A DNA stretch of 64,000 nt, taken from contig MNJR01000142.1 of assembly GCA_001920415.1 (NCBI GenBank), forward strand, positions 59,032-123,031, given 5' to 3'. The position numbers and the translations under genes were made by a program. This document shows, one piece after another, positions 60,460-64,000 of this stretch; position 1 is the stretch's first letter; each line of letters begins with the position of its first letter. The DNA is from Acidobacteria bacterium 13_1_20CM_3_53_8. Its GTDB lineage: Bacteria > Acidobacteriota > Blastocatellia > Pyrinomonadales > Pyrinomonadaceae. The notes under the pieces are model-generated. The model had not been told where the DNA came from. It worked only from the letters and a program-made list of their open reading frames with translations, and made no database searches.

Positions 60460-60537
60460 GCAGTTTTCAGTTTTAAGTTTTCAGAAGGAAGCAAAAAGCC
60501 TTTAACTGAAAACTTAAAACTGAAAACTTAAAACTGT
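60460..60537 (+). repeat. Palindromic heptad-repeat element (unit cagtttt/aagtttt)
   Basis: Left arm at 60460-60484; right arm at 60505-60537, with an extra unit on the right. It lies between the two tandem S8 genes. Confidence 0.87.
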
Positions 60538-60602
60538 TTCTTCAAAGACACGACAACGCGCCTGGTCGCGCTCATCTTGTGGCTCTTTTCTCTAGGCCCG
60601 CC

Positions 60603-62525
60603 TCATCTCATCGCGGGCGTGTTGTCGCCGAAGATGGCCGACTGCGCCGTTAGACTCGTGTCGCCTATGACTATGCCGTCACCGACTATGATTCCATCGC
60701 CGATGATTACTCCGTCGCCTATGATTATCCCGTCCCCTATGATGATGCCGTCGCCCAGCAACGTACTCGTATCAAGAAAGGCGATTCCGCTCATGAACGC
60801 GCCGCCGTCGCTCACTGTGACGTTGCTGGCGAGCACTACTTCTCCAGTCATCATCGCGGGGTTGATGGCCTGTGTAGTTTGTCCTTCGATTATACCATCG
60901 CCCAGTAACATGCCTGTGTTGTAAGTATTCTGAAATCTGGTTATGAGATCGCTTCCAGTGATAAAGGTGTGGTTGACGATGACGCCTTGCGACCAAGTGA
61001 AAGTTTGTCCCGACAGGGTCGTCTGCGCTGCGGGCTGTGCGCCCGTCAGTAGCGGACTGCCTAGCGATGCGAGCATCGTGGGATTGCTGCGCACAAGCTT
61101 CGCAAGCCGTACAGCGCCTTCAATATTTATCTCGCCCGCGCCCTGCTCGAACTGATTGAAGGCAGCTAGCGGCTCAGCCGTGTAGCCCAAGATAACTTTC
61201 ACCATGTTCGGCGTAAGCGCCGAGTTAACTTGAAGCAGCAATGCGGCTGCGCCCGCAACGATTGGCGTGGACATAGAAGTCCCGCTCAGATACATCATCT
61301 TGCGAGACGGCGACAAACTCACGCCCGCGTCCAAGTCTGGATGCGTTGCCACAAGATAATTATTCGCAGACTCGGCCCAGATCAATTTATTGCCGGGCGC
61401 GACTATGTCAGGCTTTATCAAATTGTCGTAATGCTTAACGCCTGAATCGTCCGTCCAGAAACCGCGCGTTGGCCCACGCGAACTGTAGGTTGTTACGCCG
61501 TCGTCCGAGCGTGCGTTCGTGCCAAAAGTGTTGCTTGCTCCGACCGTTATCGCGGAAGGCTCGTCGCCGGGGCTGTGTATCTGGCCGTAAATCTTGTTGC
61601 CGTTGCTGTCGCTTCCATTGTTGCCCGCAGCCGCTACGACCACAACGCCTGCGTCAACCAGACGGCGCACTGCCTGGCATACAGGGTCATACTGGTAAGA
61701 GTCAACGGCGGTCGCGCCCAGACTCATATTTACAACTCGTATGTTGTAGAGCGAGCGGTTCGTCATCACCCAGTCGAGCGCAGCGAGCAGGCCGGATGTT
61801 GTGCCGGCGCCGTGCGAATCTAGCACGCGCAAGTTTATGAGCTTTGCATTCGGCGCAATGCCTTCGTAAGCGCCGCCGAAAATTTGGCCGCTACCGGCGG
61901 CGGCGGAAGCCACGTGAGTGCCGTGCCCGTAGGGGTCGTCTGTGCGTCCTTCGCCCGTAAAATCCTGATTGACTATGACGCGCGAAAGTCCTAACGAATC
62001 TGAGAAACTCTGGTGATTCTGGTCAACGCCCGAATCAAGAATTGCCAGCCCTATGCCCGATCCATCGAGCGTGTAAGTGGTCGTTAGCCCCAGAAGCGAG
62101 ATGGCAGTTTGCACACGTACGGCGCTTGTTCCTGTCGTTGTCGTCACGTGCCCTGCGGCGACCGTAGGCCTGTCCAGAGAGATGTAGCGAACCTCGTTGC
62201 GCGCGGCCAGAGCCGCTACAGCCGCAACGGGCAGACTTAGAACGCGCGCGTTAAGAACATGAAGTTTGCGCTGCGCGCCTGCGCCCAAGCCAGAGAGCAG
62301 AGCGTCAAACGCGTTGCTCGATTCACCTAGCTGGAGTATGACGTTCACTCGTTCGCCCGGAATAGGGTTGTAAAGTCTTGCGTGCAGGTCAGGCGAGATT
62401 TTATTAATAGCTTTAGAAGGCTGCGCATGTGCGTTCAAGACTACAACTGCGTGCGGGCTTAAAGATATAAGTAGCGCTAAGAGGGTGAGCCGGGCAGTAG
62501 CCCGAAAATAATATCTCTTTTTCAC
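60603..62525 (-). CDS. Secreted S8 peptidase, paralogue of the downstream gene, with GDGIII repeat tail
   Basis: A 640-residue protein. I chose GTG 62525 because AAGGAGAG lies just upstream and the resulting start (VKKRYYFRATARLTLLALLISL) parallels the paralogue's start. The longer open frame to 62900 lacks such support. The layout is the same as in the neighbour: signal peptide, propeptide, S8 domain with GLAILDSGVD, DPYGHGTHVASAAAG and LSGTSMSTPIVAGAAAL, then a tail with five tandem GDGIII/GDGIIV hexapeptides followed by AIFGDNTPAMR. Large blocks of the S8 domain are nearly identical between the two proteins, indicating tandem duplication. Confidence 0.92.
   Translation of the reverse strand: MKKRYYFRATARLTLLALLISLSPHAVVVLNAHAQPSKAINKISPDLHARLYNPIPGERVNVILQLGESSNAFDALLSGLGAGAQRKLHVLNARVLSLPVAAVAALAARNEVRYISLDRPTVAAGHVTTTTGTSAVRVQTAISLLGLTTTYTLDGSGIGLAILDSGVDQNHQSFSDSLGLSRVIVNQDFTGEGRTDDPYGHGTHVASAAAGSGQIFGGAYEGIAPNAKLINLRVLDSHGAGTTSGLLAALDWVMTNRSLYNIRVVNMSLGATAVDSYQYDPVCQAVRRLVDAGVVVVAAAGNNGSDSNGNKIYGQIHSPGDEPSAITVGASNTFGTNARSDDGVTTYSSRGPTRGFWTDDSGVKHYDNLIKPDIVAPGNKLIWAESANNYLVATHPDLDAGVSLSPSRKMMYLSGTSMSTPIVAGAAALLLQVNSALTPNMVKVILGYTAEPLAAFNQFEQGAGEINIEGAVRLAKLVRSNPTMLASLGSPLLTGAQPAAQTTLSGQTFTWSQGVIVNHTFITGSDLITRFQNTYNTGMLLGDGIIEGQTTQAINPAMMTGEVVLASNVTVSDGGAFMSGIAFLDTSTLLGDGIIIGDGIIIGDGVIIGDGIIVGDGIVIGDTSLTAQSAIFGDNTPAMR
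60659..60756 (-). repeat. 18-nt coding tandem repeat (GDGIII hexapeptide)
   Basis: Five in-frame units (GDG followed by three of I or V) at the C-terminal end of the second S8 peptidase. The residue pattern (GDG plus three hydrophobics) matches the paralogue's GDGVIF array. Confidence 0.88.
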
Positions 62526-63262
62526 CGGATTCTCTCCTTGCGCAACTGCTGAAGAAAACGTGCTGGCTGATACTGTTGAAGAACTTCTCGAATGACCGGG
62601 GGAATCTGCGATGGATGAGACTCTGGCAAAATTCATACCTGCCAATCCCTGGCGCGCTCGACCTCTAATATTGAGGCTTGTGTCCTTAGGCGTCATTCGA
62701 CCGTGCAGAACTGCGGTTTGAAGTTGCGAAAGAGAGAAAGCGGTTAGCTCGCATTTCGCTGAAAGCAAAGAAGAAGCGCGGCTTTCGACCGGGGTGATTA
62801 TGGCGCTCTCATCTTCCACTTCGTTCAAACAAAGGGACGACTCCATCTTCACCTTTACGCATCCGGCCAGGCTTGCTCCGAGCGAGCAGGTGCGATGCAT
62901 TACGCCTCAATGGTACGCTTTCGAACTACAGCAGTTTGCATCGTAAGAGACGATTCTGCTCCATTTTATAGAAGACTGTTTTCCTCGCCTGTGCGATGAA
63001 AAGCATAAAAATTCAGAGGCTCTAGAGCAGAGTCGCTTGCTACATCGCGCGCGTAAAGGGCTTCAACGATTAGACCAGCACGAGATGCCGCACGCGAGCC
63101 GCGCGGCGGCTGGCACAAAGTTTGCCAATAGAATGCGACATCCCCCGACAAAATATTTAAGAACAGCTTTAATGAAAGTTCTTTCTCGCGGCTCGGCGCT
63201 GATTTGACTTTCTAGACTTAGAAACTACAGCGCCCCCTGAAGCCGAGCATGTATCGCACATC
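62526..63262. other. Divergent region between the S8 and HD-GYP genes, no clear gene
   Basis: An open frame continues upstream of the S8 start to 62900 but lacks a ribosome site and reads as non-protein-like sequence. A minus-strand frame at 62966-63151 is short and unconvincing. An imperfect hairpin (gctcggcgctg with cagcgcc...gccgagc) occurs at 63193-63248 before the response regulator. No heptad-repeat palindrome is present, unlike most gaps here. Confidence 0.5.
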
Positions 63263-64000
63263 ATGGAAGAGAACGAACAAACCAGACCGAGCCTTTTAAT
63301 CGCCGACGACGAGCCTGAGATCAGAGCTGTTCTGGAAGAGTTTCTGTGCCGACGCTACGACTGCACAACGATCTCTTCGGCTGAAGAGGCTCTTGCGCTG
63401 CTCAGCACTAGAAGTTTCGATCTGGTCATCAGCGACATCTCCATGACCGGCATGAGCGGGCTGGAGATGATTCCTTACGGGCTGAACCTTGCGCCCGACA
63501 CAGTCTTCATCATGATAAGCGGCATGCAGACAATTGAGAGCGCCATTGAAGCGCTGCGTGTAGGCGCGTTCGATTACATAATGAAGCCTTTTGATCTTGA
63601 GCACGTTGAGTTAGCCGTCGCTCGCGCACTCGATCATCGCTCGCTTCTGCTGTCCAAGCGGCGCTACGAAAGTTATCTGGAAGAGTTGGTCGAGCAGCGC
63701 ACGAAAGCATTGGATCGCGCCCTTGATTCGCTCGAAGACGCATACAGAAGCACGCTCAAAGCTCTGGCCGCCGCACTGGAAGCGCGCGACCACGAGACTC
63801 ACGGCCATTCCGAGCGCGTGGTCAGTTTCAGCCTGCGACTTGGCCGCCAACTCGGTCTGAATGAAGAACAGCTTCGCTCGCTGGAATTCGGAGCACTATT
63901 GCATGACATAGGGAAGATAGGAGTGCCAGATTCAATCCTACGCAAACCAGCAGCATTAACCGATAATGAGTGGACTAGAATGAGAGAGCATCCACTGCAT
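63263..64000 (+). CDS. Response regulator with HD-GYP domain (right-truncated)
   Basis: 246 residues are visible from ATG 63263 to the window edge. Residues ~10-125 are a receiver domain (LLIADDEPEIRAVLEEF, Asp in LVISDISMTGMSG, KPFDL). A coiled linker follows (~130-165, KRRYESYLEELVEQRTKALDRAL), then an HD-GYP start: LEARDHETHGHSERV, FGALLHDIGKIGVPDSILRKPAALTDNEW. HD-GYP proteins hydrolyse cyclic di-GMP, controlling biofilm and motility. The GYP motif itself would be beyond the edge. No sensor kinase adjoins it on this side. Confidence 0.92.
   Translation, partial: MEENEQTRPSLLIADDEPEIRAVLEEFLCRRYDCTTISSAEEALALLSTRSFDLVISDISMTGMSGLEMIPYGLNLAPDTVFIMISGMQTIESAIEALRVGAFDYIMKPFDLEHVELAVARALDHRSLLLSKRRYESYLEELVEQRTKALDRALDSLEDAYRSTLKALAAALEARDHETHGHSERVVSFSLRLGRQLGLNEEQLRSLEFGALLHDIGKIGVPDSILRKPAALTDNEWTRMREHPLH

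Noticed and set aside
62526..62900. N-terminal extension of the second S8 peptidase to 62900
   Set aside because: The extra 125 residues are not similar to the paralogue, precede a good signal peptide, and lack a ribosome site, whereas GTG 62525 has AAGGAGAG.
1..64000. tRNA, rRNA, integrase, transposase or phage genes
   Set aside because: I looked for cloverleaf-like stretches and for transposase or integrase motifs and saw none. The region reads as ordinary chromosome with repeat-filled gaps.

Overview
The window looks like a chromosomal segment of an Acidobacteriota bacterium, most likely from the Blastocatellia side of the phylum. This is inferred from the gene repertoire: a large secreted VWFA protein of the acidobacterial type, a Ser/Thr kinase fused to a TPR array, many secreted peptidases (M28, M1, two S8), PD40/TolB-like propeller proteins, and a moderately GC-rich sequence. 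No rRNA, tRNA, CRISPR array, transposase, phage or plasmid gene was seen. The window cuts into serA at the left edge and a response regulator/HD-GYP gene at the right edge.

Layout. 1-3.2 kb: serA end, an SLBB export protein, an SDR and serC (serine synthesis). 3.5-10.6 kb: PD40 protein, a broken M28-PDZ peptidase, an RRM RNA-binding protein, a VWFA protein and a cupin. 10.8-14.4 kb: NADP isocitrate dehydrogenase, a small acidic protein, purE-purK. 14.8-18.0 kb: kinase-TPR protein followed by an unannotated 44-residue Gly/Pro/Asp repeat peptide. 18.4-23.6 kb: FAD oxidoreductase, P-loop kinase-like protein, small membrane protein, amidohydrolase, small secreted protein. 23.7-30.4 kb: an ergothioneine island, with a fused permease/binding-protein ABC importer and its ATPase, egtA, egtD and divergent egtB. 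30.6-39.9 kb: DinB protein, B12-radical SAM enzyme, M28 peptidase, UBP zinc finger, and an overlapping three-gene operon ending in an M1 aminopeptidase. 40.2-47.8 kb: lipid kinase, TolC-like protein, then a pentose-phosphate group (tkt, rpiB, FGGY sugar kinase). 48.0-53.4 kb: zinc-ribbon protein, MBL-rhodanese protein and an AMP-ligase/ACP/acyltransferase fusion. 53.7-58.2 kb: sigma-54 response regulator facing a hybrid histidine kinase, and a GNAT. 58.3-62.5 kb: tandem S8 peptidases with C-terminal hexapeptide repeats. 63.3 kb to the end: response regulator with HD-GYP.

The most striking non-gene feature is that most intergenic gaps carry a palindromic element whose arms are built from degenerate 7-nt repeats. 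About thirty are present, in more than ten sequence families. Some are nested in one another, several overlap stop codons, and one supplies the N-terminus of a sugar kinase. They resemble the heptanucleotide STRR repeats of filamentous cyanobacteria in design. A separate ~245-bp multi-hairpin repeat occurs twice in opposite orientation. Two genes (the M28-PDZ peptidase and purK) appear to have lost about 75 bp internally.

All functional calls come from reading motifs and translations by eye. No database search was run.
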